Source: Clostridia bacterium
GTDB taxonomy: Bacteria > Bacillota > Clostridia > Christensenellales > Aristaeellaceae
Reading direction: 5' to 3'
NCBI GenBank assembly: GCA_017410455.1
Contig: JAFQQT010000082.1
Coordinates: 1 to 64,000 of the forward strand
Length of the DNA stretch: 64,000 nucleotides
The notes beneath the pieces are model-generated. The model saw nothing but the letters and a program-made list of their open reading frames with translations. It did no database searches and was not told where the DNA came from. Shown here piece by piece: positions 41,988 through 51,124 of this stretch; positions within the stretch are counted from its first letter, which is position 1; every line of letters begins with the position of its first letter. The translations under genes were made by a program, and so were the position numbers.

Positions 41988-42060
41988 GTAATCACGGTGA
42001 AGGCAAGAGCACCGGAACGAACGAAGCAGAAAACGACCGACGCATAATATGAGGAGGAAT

Positions 42061-42543
42061 ATGATTATGATGTACCCGATGAATCGCATGAACCGCCCCT
42101 GCCACCGTATGCCCGAAGACGCCATCCTGCGGATGATGATGGCCCCTGCCATGCCGCCCCGCCCCATGGGCATGCGCGTGGACGTGCAGGAGACTCCCGA
42201 CGCCTACATCCTGGAGGCGGAGCTGCCCGGCGTGAAGCTGGCCGACATCACCCTCACGGCGGAGGATGATGTGCTGACCATCGCCGCGGAGCTGAACCGC
42301 CGCCCCCGTGAAGGCATGCGGATGCACGAGCGCCGCACCGGCCGGGTGGAGCGCCGCTTCTCCCTGGAGGGCGTCCGGCAGGAGGAGATCACCGCTGCCT
42401 GCGCGGACGGCATCCTCACCGTGACGCTGCCCAAGGTGAAGCCCGAGGGCGCCAAGGCCCTGCGCCACATCCCCATCAGCGCCCCGGAGGCCGCCCCGGC
42501 CCTGCCCGAGGGGGAGTCCGCCAACACGGATGTGACCGAGTAA
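42061..42543 (+). CDS. Hsp20-family small heat-shock protein
   Basis: A 160-residue chaperone that holds unfolding proteins. The alpha-crystallin domain (about 38-130) contains VDVQETPDAYILEAELPGV, GRVERRFSLEGV and ADGILTVTLPKV. The N-terminal tail is rich in Met, Pro and Arg, and the C-terminus has the IPIS motif. GAGGAGG at 42051-42057 is close to ATG 42061; ATG 42067 is nine bases away and may be the true start. It is followed by a strong terminator. Confidence 0.92.
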   Translation: MIMMYPMNRMNRPCHRMPEDAILRMMMAPAMPPRPMGMRVDVQETPDAYILEAELPGVKLADITLTAEDDVLTIAAELNRRPREGMRMHERRTGRVERRFSLEGVRQEEITAACADGILTVTLPKVKPEGAKALRHIPISAPEAAPALPEGESANTDVTE

Positions 42544-42553
42544 AGCAACAGAA

Positions 42554-42589
42554 AACGGACGCTGCAAGCGCTGCAGCGTCCGTTCTTTT
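42554..42589 (+). terminator. Terminator of the Hsp20 gene
   Basis: A perfect 13-bp stem (aacggacgctgca with tgcagcgtccgtt), five-base loop and CTTTTG tail. Confidence 0.85.
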
Positions 42590-42603
42590 GTTTGTGTGAG
42601 TAC

Positions 42604-43758
42604 TTACAGCACCGCTTCGCCATCCACGAAGACCTGTACGGCCTTCGCCTGAATGTCCCGCAGCGGGTCGCCGTCCCAGAGGACGAAGTCCGCGTCCTTA
42701 CCGGCTTCCAGGCTGCCCACGCGGTCGGCGATGCCCGCCACCTTCGCCGGGTTGATGGTGATGGCGCGCCAGGCGGCGTCCACATCGAGGCCTTCTCGCA
42801 CGGCCAGGCCCGCGCACAGGGGCAGGTAGTTCAGCGGAATCACCGGTGCATCGGTGATGATGCAGACCTCCAGGCCCGCCTTGTGCAGGATGCCGGGGGT
42901 GGCGAAGGACTTCTCCTTCAGCTCAAACTTGCTCTTGCTGCCAAGGCTCGGGCCCACCAGCACCGGCTTGCCCGCGTCCACCAGCTTGTCCACAATGAGA
43001 TGTCCCTCGGTGACGTGGTCGAGGGTCACGTCCACATTGAATTCGCGGCACACCCGCAGCACGGTCAGGATGTCGTCCGCGCGGTGGGCGTGGGCCTTCA
43101 GGGGGATCTCCCGGCGGATGACGGGCAGCATGGCCTCCATCTGGAAGTCGAAGGGCGCAGGCTTGCCTTCTGCTTTTGCGGCTTCGATGTCCTCGGCGTA
43201 CTTCTTCGCCTTCGCCAGCGTGCCGCGCAGCAGCGCCGCCACGCCCATGCGGGTGATGGGCAGCTTCTTGCCCTGCTGGCCGTAGCAGCCCTTGGGGTTC
43301 TCGCCCATGGCGATCTTCATGGCGACGCTTTCGCGGATGACCATGTCGTCCACGTTGTCGCCGCGCAGCTTGATGGCGCAGAAGGTGCCGCCGATGACAT
43401 TGGCGCTGCCGGGGCCGGTGACGGCGGTGGTCACGCCGCCGCGCAGGGCCACGTCGAAGGCCTCGTCCAGCGGGTTGATGGCGTCGATGGCGCGCATCTC
43501 CGGGGTGACGGGGTTGGACATCTCGTTGTAGTCCGCGCCCTCCCAGCGCACGGCCTCCTCATGCAGGCCAATGTGGGTGTGTGCGTCGATGAAGCCGGGG
43601 CAGACCAGCTTGCCCTCAGCGTCGATGACCTCGCAGCCCTCCGGCGCGTCCACCCTTTCGCCGATGGCGACGATCTTTCCGGCATCCACCAGCATCTGGC
43701 CGCAGGGGATGTCGGGGGCGGTGATGGGGCGCAGGTGGGCATTCATGATGTGCAGCAT
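42604..43758 (-). CDS. Amidohydrolase (imidazolonepropionase-like)
   Basis: A 384-residue amidohydrolase superfamily member. The first metal motif is DAHTHIG (58-64), with KAHAHRADD and LDHVTEGH as later His positions and ITDAPVIPLNYL with the conserved Asp near 300. This pattern matches imidazolonepropionase-type cyclic amidases. The exact substrate is unknown. GGAGAT precedes the ATG. It lies 21 bases after the BspA/transglutaminase gene in the same direction, so co-transcription is possible. Confidence 0.85.
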   Translation of the reverse strand: MLHIMNAHLRPITAPDIPCGQMLVDAGKIVAIGERVDAPEGCEVIDAEGKLVCPGFIDAHTHIGLHEEAVRWEGADYNEMSNPVTPEMRAIDAINPLDEAFDVALRGGVTTAVTGPGSANVIGGTFCAIKLRGDNVDDMVIRESVAMKIAMGENPKGCYGQQGKKLPITRMGVAALLRGTLAKAKKYAEDIEAAKAEGKPAPFDFQMEAMLPVIRREIPLKAHAHRADDILTVLRVCREFNVDVTLDHVTEGHLIVDKLVDAGKPVLVGPSLGSKSKFELKEKSFATPGILHKAGLEVCIITDAPVIPLNYLPLCAGLAVREGLDVDAAWRAITINPAKVAGIADRVGSLEAGKDADFVLWDGDPLRDIQAKAVQVFVDGEAVL

Positions 43759-43779
43759 GGTGATCTCCTTTCGGGCGGC

Positions 43780-46128
43780 TTACTCGCCGTGGTCCACGCC
43801 GTTGGTGTAGCGGGAGCCGTTGGCGGCGGGGTAGTTGTCGTAGGGCCAGGAATGATCCTGCTTCATCAGCTCGTCGGAGAGGCAGAAGTATTCATAGGTC
43901 AGAATGTCGCCGCCGTCATCCCAGGTGCAGTCCACATGGTACCACTCGCCGTCCAGCTTGATCAGGTTCCAGATATGCGCCATTTCATCGGGCGCTTCGA
44001 TGTACAGGTTTTCGATGCCCACCTGATCCAGCAGCAGGCCGTAAGCCTGCGTGTAGCTCATGCAGGAGCCTCCGTCCATGAAGAAGGTGCCTTCCGGGCC
44101 AGCAACGATCCGATAGTAGGTGGTGTTGTTGACGACCCAGTCATGCAGGGCCTTCGCCTTTTCAAAATCGGACATGTCGGCCGTCACCACCTGAGCGGCA
44201 ACCTTTGCAGCGGCGTCAGACAGGAGCTTGCTGCCTGTGAAGACGGAGTTGTGGGTCTCGGTGATGTTGTCCAGATTGATGCTGGTGAGGCTGGTGGTTT
44301 CTGCGAATGAAGTCCAGCCCAGATAGGTGACGCTCTCAGGAAGGGTGATGGATTCGAGGGCGGTGCAGCTGTAGAACATACGCCTGGGAATCTCAGTGAT
44401 GTTTTCAGGAAGCGTAACGTTCCTTAACTGTGTGCATTCCTGGAACATGCTGTGATTGATGCTGTTGACTTGAGCGGGGAAAACAACAGATTCAATAGAG
44501 GAGCGTAGGAAAACGCTATCTCCGAAGTCCTTGACGTTTTCAAGATTGATTGAGCTGATTGTGCTGTATGCGAACGCATAACGACCGATGCTGGAGACGC
44601 TTTCGGGAAGAAGCACATCGGTTATCTGACCGCTGAGAAAAGCTTGTTCTCCAATCGATGTGACAGGATGGCCGCTGTAATGGGAGGGAATCGTGACAGC
44701 GCCAGCGCCGGAGAAGCAGGTAAGAGCAGCTGTGCCATCGTCGTTGGTCTTGTAGCTGAAGAGTTGGACATTCGGACAGGAAAAGCCATTGACAGAGTTG
44801 CTGACAATCACTCCGTCATTGAGATGTGCGGTCAGTTGGAGATTGCTGCACATGTTGATGGCCATCGCTTCAATGCTCGTAAGCGTTGAAGGGAGCGTGA
44901 GCGATTCAAGCGTATTGATGCTACGGATTGCGCCCGTCTTAATGACGGTAACGGGATGCTGGCCGATGTACGACGGAATCTCCGCACTACTGGCTTCGCC
45001 GCCAAAGCCGGTGATTGCAGCGCTGCCGTCATCATTCACCGAGTATGCAATGAACGCACCGGGGCAGTAGGTGAAGCTGCGTGCCAATGCTGTTCCCTGG
45101 TAGTAGTATTGCCCGGTCAGGTTTGTGCAGCTTGAGAAGACAAGCAGATCAAGGGTGATGGGGGCAGCAGGGAATGTGATGCTGCTCAGCGCGGAGCAGC
45201 CTGAGAAGCAGCCTTCACCGATGGAACGCACTGTTTCAGGGAGCGTAATGCTGGTCAACGCTGAATTACCAGTAAAACACTGTGCACCGATGCTGACCAG
45301 GTTAGCCGGCAGCTTATATGCTTCGATCGTATTGTAATTCTGGAAGACATAATTGCTCAGGGCTGTCACTGGATATTGCTGGATGAAAGAAGGAATCGTG
45401 ACGGTGCCGCTTTTCCCGGATGAATAGCGGGTAATGGTGGCTGTCTGGTCAGCGTTAACCATATAGGCGAAAGCCTCAGCGTTAGGACAGTAGCTGAAAG
45501 CATTGTTGGCTATGGTTCCGTTTATCAGAAAAACGCCGTGCAGATTGCTGCAACTGTAGAATGCACACCAGTCGATGTAGTTAACAGAGTCCGGCAGGTA
45601 GAGACCCGTCATCGTCGTTTGTCCAATAAAAGCACTATCGCCGATTGCTGTCACAGGATATCCTTCAATTGTTGCTGGAATGACCAGATAGCCGATGGGC
45701 TTCTTGCCGCGATACCCGGTGATCATCACCTCGTCAACGGAGACGATGTAAGAAAAATCGCTGGCAGGATTCTCCTGAAGAACCGTTGCACCGCTGCTGA
45801 GGAAGGCATCGGTTTCAACGGTTACGTCTGAGGGCAGCACATAGGTGGCAGCATTCAGCCCCGTGCACCCCGCGAAGGCCTCGCTGCCGATGCTGCGCAG
45901 GGTCGAGGGGAAGGTCACGCTGGTCAGGCCGGTGCAGCCCTTGAAGGCCTGTGCGCCGATCTCGGTCACGCCCTCGGGGATGATCAGCGCCCCGGTCAGG
46001 GACTTGTCGTTCATGAAGGCCTGGGCCTCGATGACGGTGAGGTTGTCAGGCAGCGTTACATCCGCCTGGGCGGGGATGGCGAACATCGCCAGCACGAGCA
46101 GCACGAGCACCAATGACAGTTTCTTCAT
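43780..46128 (-). CDS. BspA-type leucine-rich surface protein with transglutaminase-like domain
   Basis: A 782-residue secreted protein. A signal peptide (MKKLSLVLVLLVLAMFAIPAQA) is followed by many LRR_5-type repeats (about 25-640), each with LPxxLTxIGxxAFxxC-like cores. The C-terminal 130 residues form a transglutaminase-like fold with the triad Cys in GGSCMSYTQ (Cys689), His in AHIWNL (His718) and Asp in YHVDCTWDD. The enzyme half probably acts as a protease or amide-forming enzyme on a wall or host partner (inference). BspA repeats often mediate adhesion. Codon use in the middle of the repeat region is less GC-biased than in its neighbours. Metal sites or a wall anchor are not apparent. 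Confidence 0.88.
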   Translation of the reverse strand: MKKLSLVLVLLVLAMFAIPAQADVTLPDNLTVIEAQAFMNDKSLTGALIIPEGVTEIGAQAFKGCTGLTSVTFPSTLRSIGSEAFAGCTGLNAATYVLPSDVTVETDAFLSSGATVLQENPASDFSYIVSVDEVMITGYRGKKPIGYLVIPATIEGYPVTAIGDSAFIGQTTMTGLYLPDSVNYIDWCAFYSCSNLHGVFLINGTIANNAFSYCPNAEAFAYMVNADQTATITRYSSGKSGTVTIPSFIQQYPVTALSNYVFQNYNTIEAYKLPANLVSIGAQCFTGNSALTSITLPETVRSIGEGCFSGCSALSSITFPAAPITLDLLVFSSCTNLTGQYYYQGTALARSFTYCPGAFIAYSVNDDGSAAITGFGGEASSAEIPSYIGQHPVTVIKTGAIRSINTLESLTLPSTLTSIEAMAINMCSNLQLTAHLNDGVIVSNSVNGFSCPNVQLFSYKTNDDGTAALTCFSGAGAVTIPSHYSGHPVTSIGEQAFLSGQITDVLLPESVSSIGRYAFAYSTISSINLENVKDFGDSVFLRSSIESVVFPAQVNSINHSMFQECTQLRNVTLPENITEIPRRMFYSCTALESITLPESVTYLGWTSFAETTSLTSINLDNITETHNSVFTGSKLLSDAAAKVAAQVVTADMSDFEKAKALHDWVVNNTTYYRIVAGPEGTFFMDGGSCMSYTQAYGLLLDQVGIENLYIEAPDEMAHIWNLIKLDGEWYHVDCTWDDGGDILTYEYFCLSDELMKQDHSWPYDNYPAANGSRYTNGVDHGE

Positions 46129-46159
46129 GGAGATACCCTCCTTTTCGCTCGTCGTGGGG

Positions 46160-47113
46160 TTAACGGTACGGGTTCAGATGGTCGTCCATGATGACCACGC
46201 CGACCTTTTTGAGGTCGTACGGGGTCGCCTGGTAGACGAAGTAGTTCAGCCAGTTGCAGTACAGCAGGTTCGCGCTGGAGCGCCAGGTGCACACGGGCTC
46301 GCGGGTGGGGTCGTCATTGGGGAAGTAGTTGCAGGGCACGTCCGGGTTGATGCCGGCCTTCACGTCGCGGGTGTACTCGCCCAGGAGGGTGTCCGCGTCG
46401 TATTCGCTGTGGCCGGTGATGAAGATCTGCCGTCCGCCGTGGGTGGCGATGGCGTACACGCCGGCCTCGTCGGATTCCGCCAGCACCTTCAGCTCCGGCC
46501 GGGCGAGAACGTCCGCCTTGTCGATGGTGGTGTAGCGGGATTGGGGCACCATGAAGGCGTCGTCGAAGCCGCGGAAGAGGATCGAGCCCTTGTGTACCAC
46601 GCGGTGGCGGTACACGCCGGAGAGCTTCTTCGGCAGCGCCTTCTTCGGCACGCCCCAGTGGTAGTACAGGCCCGCCTGCGCGCCCCAGCAGATGTGGAAG
46701 GTGCTGGTGACGTGGGTCTTCGTCCACTCGAAGATCTCGCACAGCTCCTCCCAGTAATCCACCTCCTCAAAGGGCAGCTGCTCCACCGGCGCGCCGGTGA
46801 TGACCATGCCGTCGTAGGTGTTCTCCTTCACCTGGTCGAAGGTCTTGTAGAAGGCCAGCATGTGCTCGGCGGAGGTGTTCTTGCTCACATGGGTGCTGAC
46901 CATCAGCAGGTCCATTTCCACCTGCAGGGGGGTGTTGCCCAGCAGGCGCGCCAGCTGGGTTTCCGTGGCGATCTTGGTGGGCATCAGGTTCAGCAGCAGG
47001 ATCTTCAGCGGGCGGATGTCCTGCGTGATGGCGCGGTCGGCCGCCATGACGAAGATGTTTTCGCTCCGGAGCTTGGCGGCGGCGGGCAGGTCGTTGGGGA
47101 TCTTGATAGGCAT
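46160..47113 (-). CDS. metA: Homoserine O-acetyltransferase (MetA type)
   Basis: A 317-residue MetA-family enzyme that activates homoserine for methionine synthesis. The nucleophile Cys is in HICWGAQAG, and the His/Glu partners lie in FITGHSEYD. The acyl-CoA specificity segment reads [19 protein letters not shown]; Glu after GAPV is the form reported to prefer acetyl-CoA, while E. coli has Gly and uses succinyl-CoA. The ATG at 47113 follows GAGGTG; a GTG at 47122 overlaps the ribosome site. It lies downstream of metH in the same transcription unit, separated by an AT-rich repeat. Confidence 0.93.
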   Translation of the reverse strand: MPIKIPNDLPAAAKLRSENIFVMAADRAITQDIRPLKILLLNLMPTKIATETQLARLLGNTPLQVEMDLLMVSTHVSKNTSAEHMLAFYKTFDQVKENTYDGMVITGAPVEQLPFEEVDYWEELCEIFEWTKTHVTSTFHICWGAQAGLYYHWGVPKKALPKKLSGVYRHRVVHKGSILFRGFDDAFMVPQSRYTTIDKADVLARPELKVLAESDEAGVYAIATHGGRQIFITGHSEYDADTLLGEYTRDVKAGINPDVPCNYFPNDDPTREPVCTWRSSANLLYCNWLNYFVYQATPYDLKKVGVVIMDDHLNPYR

Positions 47114-47129
47114 CGGAATCACCTCGATG

Positions 47130-47165
47130 ATAATGATGAATTATGAATTAGGAATTAGGAATTAA
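47130..47165. repeat. AT-rich repeat between metH and metA
   Basis: The sequence is gatgaattatgaattaggaattaggaatt, quoted as gatgaattatgaatt and aggaattaggaatt. It is one half of the inverted-end elements seen elsewhere and occupies almost the whole metH-metA spacer. Confidence 0.7.
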
Positions 47166-47168
47166 GTG

Positions 47169-49526
47169 TCAGCCCAGGACGCTGCGGGCGATTTCGACGG
47201 CGGCCTTTGCGTCTTTCGCGTAATGGCAGCCGAGGTTGGCGGCGTAGTCTTCGGTGACCACCGCACCGCCCAGCATGATGGCGGGGGGATTGTCCAGCTG
47301 CTGCAGCTGGCGGACGGTTTCCTCCATGGCCGGGAGGGTCGTGGTCATCAGCGCGGAGAGGCCCACAAGGCGGACGTTCGCGCGGATCGTGACCTCGACG
47401 ATGGTCTCCGGGGGCACGTCGCGGCCCAGGTCGAGCAGCTCGTAGCCGTAGTTCGCCATGACGGTTTTGACGATGTTCTTGCCGATGTCGTGGATGTCGC
47501 CCTTCACGGTGGCGATGATGACCTTGCCCTTGCGGACGGACTGGCCGCCGGAGGCCGCGATGCGCTCCTGAATAACGGCGAAGACCGCCTGTGCCGCCTG
47601 CGCGGCGCTCAGCAGCTGGGGCAGGAAGGCGCGCCCGGCCTCGTAATCCGCGCCGACCCTGTCCAGCGCGGGGATCAGGTGGTTCTCCACGATGGAGAGG
47701 GCGGGCCCGGTTTCAAGGGCGGCCCGGGCAATGCGGGAAGCGTCGGCCTTCAGGCCGCGGATGATGGCGTCCTGCAGATTCGGGATTCGGGATCCGGAAT
47801 TCGGAATCTGAGGTGCGGGACTTGCTGCGTTGGCGAAACGCTCCACGTAGGCGCCGCAATTTTCGTCCTCGCCGGAAAGCACGCGGAAGGCGGCGACGGC
47901 GTCCATCATCTCCTTCTGGTTGGGGTTGATGATGGGCAGCGTCAGCCCGGCGTGCAGCGCGCGGATCAGGAAGGTCTGCGCCACCAGCAGGCGGTTGGGC
48001 AGGCCGAAGGAGATGTTCGACACGCCCAGCACGGTTTGCAGCCCCAGCTCCTGCCGCACGCGGCGGACGGCCTCCAGGGTTGCCTCTGCCTGCTCCTGCT
48101 GGGCGGAGACGGTCAGCGTCAGGCAGTCGATCCACACGTCCTCCCGGGGGATGCCGTGGGCGAGGGCTGCATCGAGGATGCGCCGGGCGATGGCAACGCG
48201 CTGCTCCGCCGTCTTCGGCAGGCCGCTCTCGTCCAGCGTCAGGCCGACCACCGCCGCGCCGTACTTCTTCACCACGGGCAGGATGGCGGCGAGCACCTTG
48301 GGATCGCCGTTGACGGAGTTGACGGCGGCCTTGCCATTCACCACGCGCAGGGCGGCCGCCAGGGCCTCGGGATTGGTGGAGTCCAGCTGGAGGGGGAGGG
48401 TCGTGACCTCCTGGAGCTTCTGGACGACGCGGGGGAGCATCATGACCTCGTCCACGCCGGGGTAACCCACGTTCACGTCGAGGATCGCCGCGCCCGCGTC
48501 CTCCTGGGCGATGGCCACGTCGGCGATGTAGTCCAGGTCATTCTCCAGCAGCGCCTGCTGGAAGCGCTTCTTGCCAGTGGGGTTGATGCGCTCGCCGATG
48601 ACGCGCACGCCATCGAGGACCACGGGGGTCGTGGGCGTGCAGACGATGCTGCGCTGCCGGATCTCGCGTCTGCCGGGAGTCGTGCTGATCACGGCTGAAC
48701 GCAGGGCGAGGATGTGCTCCGGCGTGGTGCCGCAGCAGCCGCCCACGATGCTCACGCCAGCGCGGACGATATCCACCATCGCGGCGGCAAAGGCGGCGGG
48801 GGTGAGGCTGTAGCGGCCGGTGACGGGGTCGGGAAGGCCCGCGTTGGGCTTGGCGATAACGGGCAGATGGGTCGCCGCGCACAGCTCCCGCAGCAACGGC
48901 AGCAGCTGCTGCGGCCCCAGGGAACAGTTGATGCCGATGGCGTCCGCGCCCAGTCCCTCCAGCGTGGCGGCCATCGAAGCCACCGTGCAGCCGGTGAAGG
49001 TGCGGCCGCTCTCGTCGAAGCTCATGGTGACCATGACGGGCAGGTTCGTGGCCTCTTTGACAGCCAGCAGCGCAGCCTTGGCCTCGTACAGGTCGGTCAT
49101 GGTCTCGATGACGGCCAGGTCCGCGCCGGCGCGCTCGCCTGCTGCGGCGATCTCAGCGAACTGGCTCACGGCTTTCTCAAAGGGCAGCGTTCCCAGCGGG
49201 GCCAGGAGCTCGCCCAGGGGGCCGATGTCCACGGCGACCTTGGCCTTCGTCCAGGAGCAGCCGGCCTTGGCGGCCCGGATGGCGGCGGTCACGACCTCTT
49301 CCACCGTGTGGCCGGTGGGGGCCAGCTTGCGGCGGTTCGCGCCGAAGGTGTTGGCGTAGATCACGTCCGCGCCCCGCTGGGCATAGCGCTGGTGGATGCT
49401 GGTGAGCAGCTTGGGGTTGGTCAGGGCCAGGAGTTCGGGCAGTTCGCCGGGCTTCAGGCCCGCAGACTGCAGCATGGTGCCCATTGCGCCGTCGAGGATG
49501 ATCATTGCGCTTGAATCAAATCGCAC
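47169..49526 (-). CDS. metH: Cobalamin-dependent methionine synthase lacking its reactivation domain
   Basis: A 785-residue MetH. It transfers methyl from methyltetrahydrofolate to homocysteine. The N-terminal homocysteine-binding domain (about 1-290) has VDIGPLGELL and the zinc-ligand segment VGGCCGTTPEHI; the pterin-binding domain (about 310-560) has GERINPTGKKRFQ; the cobalamin domain (about 600-785) has DIHDIGKNI, the cobalt His being in DIHD. The AdoMet-binding reactivation domain that normally ends the protein is encoded by the separate upstream gene. A 34-base palindrome is translated at about residues 573-584. The start is a GTG (49526), after AAGGCGGG; ATG 49505 is an alternative. 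Confidence 0.93.
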   Translation of the reverse strand: MRFDSSAMIILDGAMGTMLQSAGLKPGELPELLALTNPKLLTSIHQRYAQRGADVIYANTFGANRRKLAPTGHTVEEVVTAAIRAAKAGCSWTKAKVAVDIGPLGELLAPLGTLPFEKAVSQFAEIAAAGERAGADLAVIETMTDLYEAKAALLAVKEATNLPVMVTMSFDESGRTFTGCTVASMAATLEGLGADAIGINCSLGPQQLLPLLRELCAATHLPVIAKPNAGLPDPVTGRYSLTPAAFAAAMVDIVRAGVSIVGGCCGTTPEHILALRSAVISTTPGRREIRQRSIVCTPTTPVVLDGVRVIGERINPTGKKRFQQALLENDLDYIADVAIAQEDAGAAILDVNVGYPGVDEVMMLPRVVQKLQEVTTLPLQLDSTNPEALAAALRVVNGKAAVNSVNGDPKVLAAILPVVKKYGAAVVGLTLDESGLPKTAEQRVAIARRILDAALAHGIPREDVWIDCLTLTVSAQQEQAEATLEAVRRVRQELGLQTVLGVSNISFGLPNRLLVAQTFLIRALHAGLTLPIINPNQKEMMDAVAAFRVLSGEDENCGAYVERFANAASPAPQIPNSGSRIPNLQDAIIRGLKADASRIARAALETGPALSIVENHLIPALDRVGADYEAGRAFLPQLLSAAQAAQAVFAVIQERIAASGGQSVRKGKVIIATVKGDIHDIGKNIVKTVMANYGYELLDLGRDVPPETIVEVTIRANVRLVGLSALMTTTLPAMEETVRQLQQLDNPPAIMLGGAVVTEDYAANLGCHYAKDAKAAVEIARSVLG
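47776..47809. repeat. Palindromic repeat inside metH coding sequence
   Basis: A 34-base near-perfect palindrome from agattcgggattcggg to ccggaattcggaatct, with G-U-type mismatches only. It is built of gattcgg/ccgaatc words like other repeats in this genome. It is read in frame as part of a Pro/Ser/Asn-rich linker between the pterin and cobalamin domains. Confidence 0.7.
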
Positions 49527-50166
49527 AGGTGGTTCCCGCCTTTCTGAAGGTGCAGGTATTGTTCATCCGGCAGTGCTGGCAGCCCCGGATGCGTGCCATC
49601 TGCGGCTGCTCCGCCAGGCCGATGAGCGCGGTGACGCTCTTCTGCGGAGCCAGCAGCAGCGAGGGTGTGCAGGTCAGGCCGATGCGCCGCGCTCCGGCCA
49701 GCTCCAGCAGCGCCGGCTGGAGTGTCAGGGGCAGGTCGCCATAGCCGGGGGAGAAACGGTCGGTGAGGTACATATCGGGAAATCTTGCGGCGATCTCCTC
49801 GGTCGCACTGTCGCAGGCAGCCTCGACATACGCGCTGCCCAGGGCGTCCAGCAGCGCGGCCCTGACCATGTCCCGGGCCTGCATCTGCCGCAGCCACAGG
49901 TCGAAGGCCGCACCCAGCGTGCAAATCAGCAGCGCACATTGATGGCAGTCGTCCAGCATGCGTGCGGCGCTATGACCCGGCAGCGGCCGGCCGGCCAGGG
50001 TCAGCTGCCCGCCGGAATGCTCCAGCGGAAGCATGCGCCATGAATAATGGGGTATAATACGGGAGGTCAGCTCCGCGGACAACTGCTGCGCCTGCTGCAG
50101 GAGCGCGTCGTCTGGCTCGCCGGTGACACCCAGGTAACGCAACGCTTCACGGATATTCAGCGGCAT
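49516..50166 (-). CDS. Methionine synthase reactivation-domain protein
   Basis: A 216-residue stand-alone version of the AdoMet-binding C-terminal domain of MetH. The segment DRFSPGYGDLPLTLQPALL and RRIGLTCTPSLLLAPQKSVTALIG are the typical core. Its C-terminus has four cysteines (GCQHCRMNNTC...C), which could hold an iron-sulfur cluster or zinc (inference). It overlaps the metH start by 11 bases, and together they rebuild a full MetH. It is the first gene of the operon, with AAGGAGG before the ATG. Confidence 0.88.
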   Translation of the reverse strand: MPLNIREALRYLGVTGEPDDALLQQAQQLSAELTSRIIPHYSWRMLPLEHSGGQLTLAGRPLPGHSAARMLDDCHQCALLICTLGAAFDLWLRQMQARDMVRAALLDALGSAYVEAACDSATEEIAARFPDMYLTDRFSPGYGDLPLTLQPALLELAGARRIGLTCTPSLLLAPQKSVTALIGLAEQPQMARIRGCQHCRMNNTCTFRKAGTTCAI

Positions 50167-50198
50167 CGCGACGCGCCTCCTTCAGATCAGTTTCTACT

Positions 50199-50227
50199 AT
50201 TATACATGCGGTGGGTGAAAATGTACA
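50199..50227 (-). promoter_or_regulatory. Promoter of the methionine operon
   Basis: On the minus strand TATAAT (50204-50199) has TGTACA (50227-50222) 17 bases upstream. The leader is short, with no room for a SAM riboswitch. Confidence 0.55.
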
Positions 50228-50259
50228 GCATCCTATTGTTCTAAATCCAGTACAGCAAA

Positions 50260-50283
50260 GAAAAAAAGGGGCATGAGCCCCTT
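50260..50283 (-). terminator. Terminator of the TraX/AadA-like unit
   Basis: On the minus strand aaggggc pairs with gcccctt around TCAT, then a run of seven T residues. Confidence 0.85.
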
Positions 50284-50342
50284 GAAACGATAATGAGGTA
50301 TAAAAAGGGAGAAGAGAATTGTAAGGTATATAACGGGAGCGG

Positions 50343-51113
50343 CTATGCGCGGATCCCCCGGGCAAGCAGCTCCCGACGAAGGACATCCGCAAAGCCCGCG
50401 ATGGCAGGCGTGAGCCCCTCTGCCTGGCGCGCCACGGCTTCCTGCTGCATCAGCGCGGGATTCCGCCGCACGGCCAGTGCCAGCCGCAGGGCCGCCGCAT
50501 CCGGGCAAAGCCCCTGCGCCAGCGCCCATTCGCCAGCGGCGGTCTTGGCGATGACGGCGTTGTTCATCACGGTGTAAAGCCCACGCGCCGTGTCCAGCAG
50601 CCAGCCGAAGGCGTAGAGGCTCCGAGCGCCCTGCCCATGGGTGAGGATGCTCTGCAGGTGCTGTGCCACGCCCTGATGCAATTCGCCTGGGGTGGGTTTC
50701 GGGAGTGTGTCGCGCACATCCGGGCCGTGCAGCAACTGTCCGCCGTGGTGAAGCTGCCACAGGCAGAACACGTCCGGCGCGTATCCGGTGGTGATCCGCT
50801 GTCCGCTGGTGCCCCAGTACACACAGGTCAGAGGGGTGGAATTTGTGAGTGCCTCCAGCGGCAGGATGGCGCCCTCGCATGCTCGCGCATATGTGGCATT
50901 GGGGTATATAACGGGAAGATTCTGCCGCAGCGTGAGCAGCGTCTGCGCCTGATGGGCAGTCATCGGAGCGGGCGTCAGCGCGAGCAGGTCGATATCGCTC
51001 CAGCCGGGGCGGAAATCCCCCTGCGCAGCGGAGCCATACAGGTAAATGGAGGGTTCCATGGGGGCGAGGGCAGCGGTGATGGCCTCTGTCATTTGCCGGA
51101 TTGTCTGCTGCAT
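50343..51113 (-). CDS. AadA-like aminoglycoside nucleotidyltransferase family protein
   Basis: A 256-residue protein with the layout of AadA-type adenylyltransferases. The nucleotidyltransferase motif is GSAAQGDFRPGWSDIDLLAL (GS, then SDID as metal ligands) at about 28-47, and a helical C-terminal DUF4111-like domain follows. Relatives adenylate spectinomycin or streptomycin, but the family also has chromosomal members without proven resistance. The ATG at 51113 follows GGAGG. It is downstream of TraX by 11 bases in the same direction. Confidence 0.85.
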   Translation of the reverse strand: MQQTIRQMTEAITAALAPMEPSIYLYGSAAQGDFRPGWSDIDLLALTPAPMTAHQAQTLLTLRQNLPVIYPNATYARACEGAILPLEALTNSTPLTCVYWGTSGQRITTGYAPDVFCLWQLHHGGQLLHGPDVRDTLPKPTPGELHQGVAQHLQSILTHGQGARSLYAFGWLLDTARGLYTVMNNAVIAKTAAGEWALAQGLCPDAAALRLALAVRRNPALMQQEAVARQAEGLTPAIAGFADVLRRELLARGIRA

Positions 51114-51124
51114 GGGAGCCTCCG

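Noticed and set aside
41890..42060. CIRCE or other heat-shock operator before Hsp20
   Set aside because: No TTAGCACTC-type inverted repeat; only an ordinary sigma-A-like promoter is visible.
42592..44310. A 572-residue plus-strand frame opposite the amidohydrolase and the end of the BspA gene
   Set aside because: His/Val/Gly-rich antisense artefact with no start signals.
50167..50342. Possible SAM riboswitch before the methionine operon
   Set aside because: The leader between promoter and start is only about 25 bases; no S-box helices fit.
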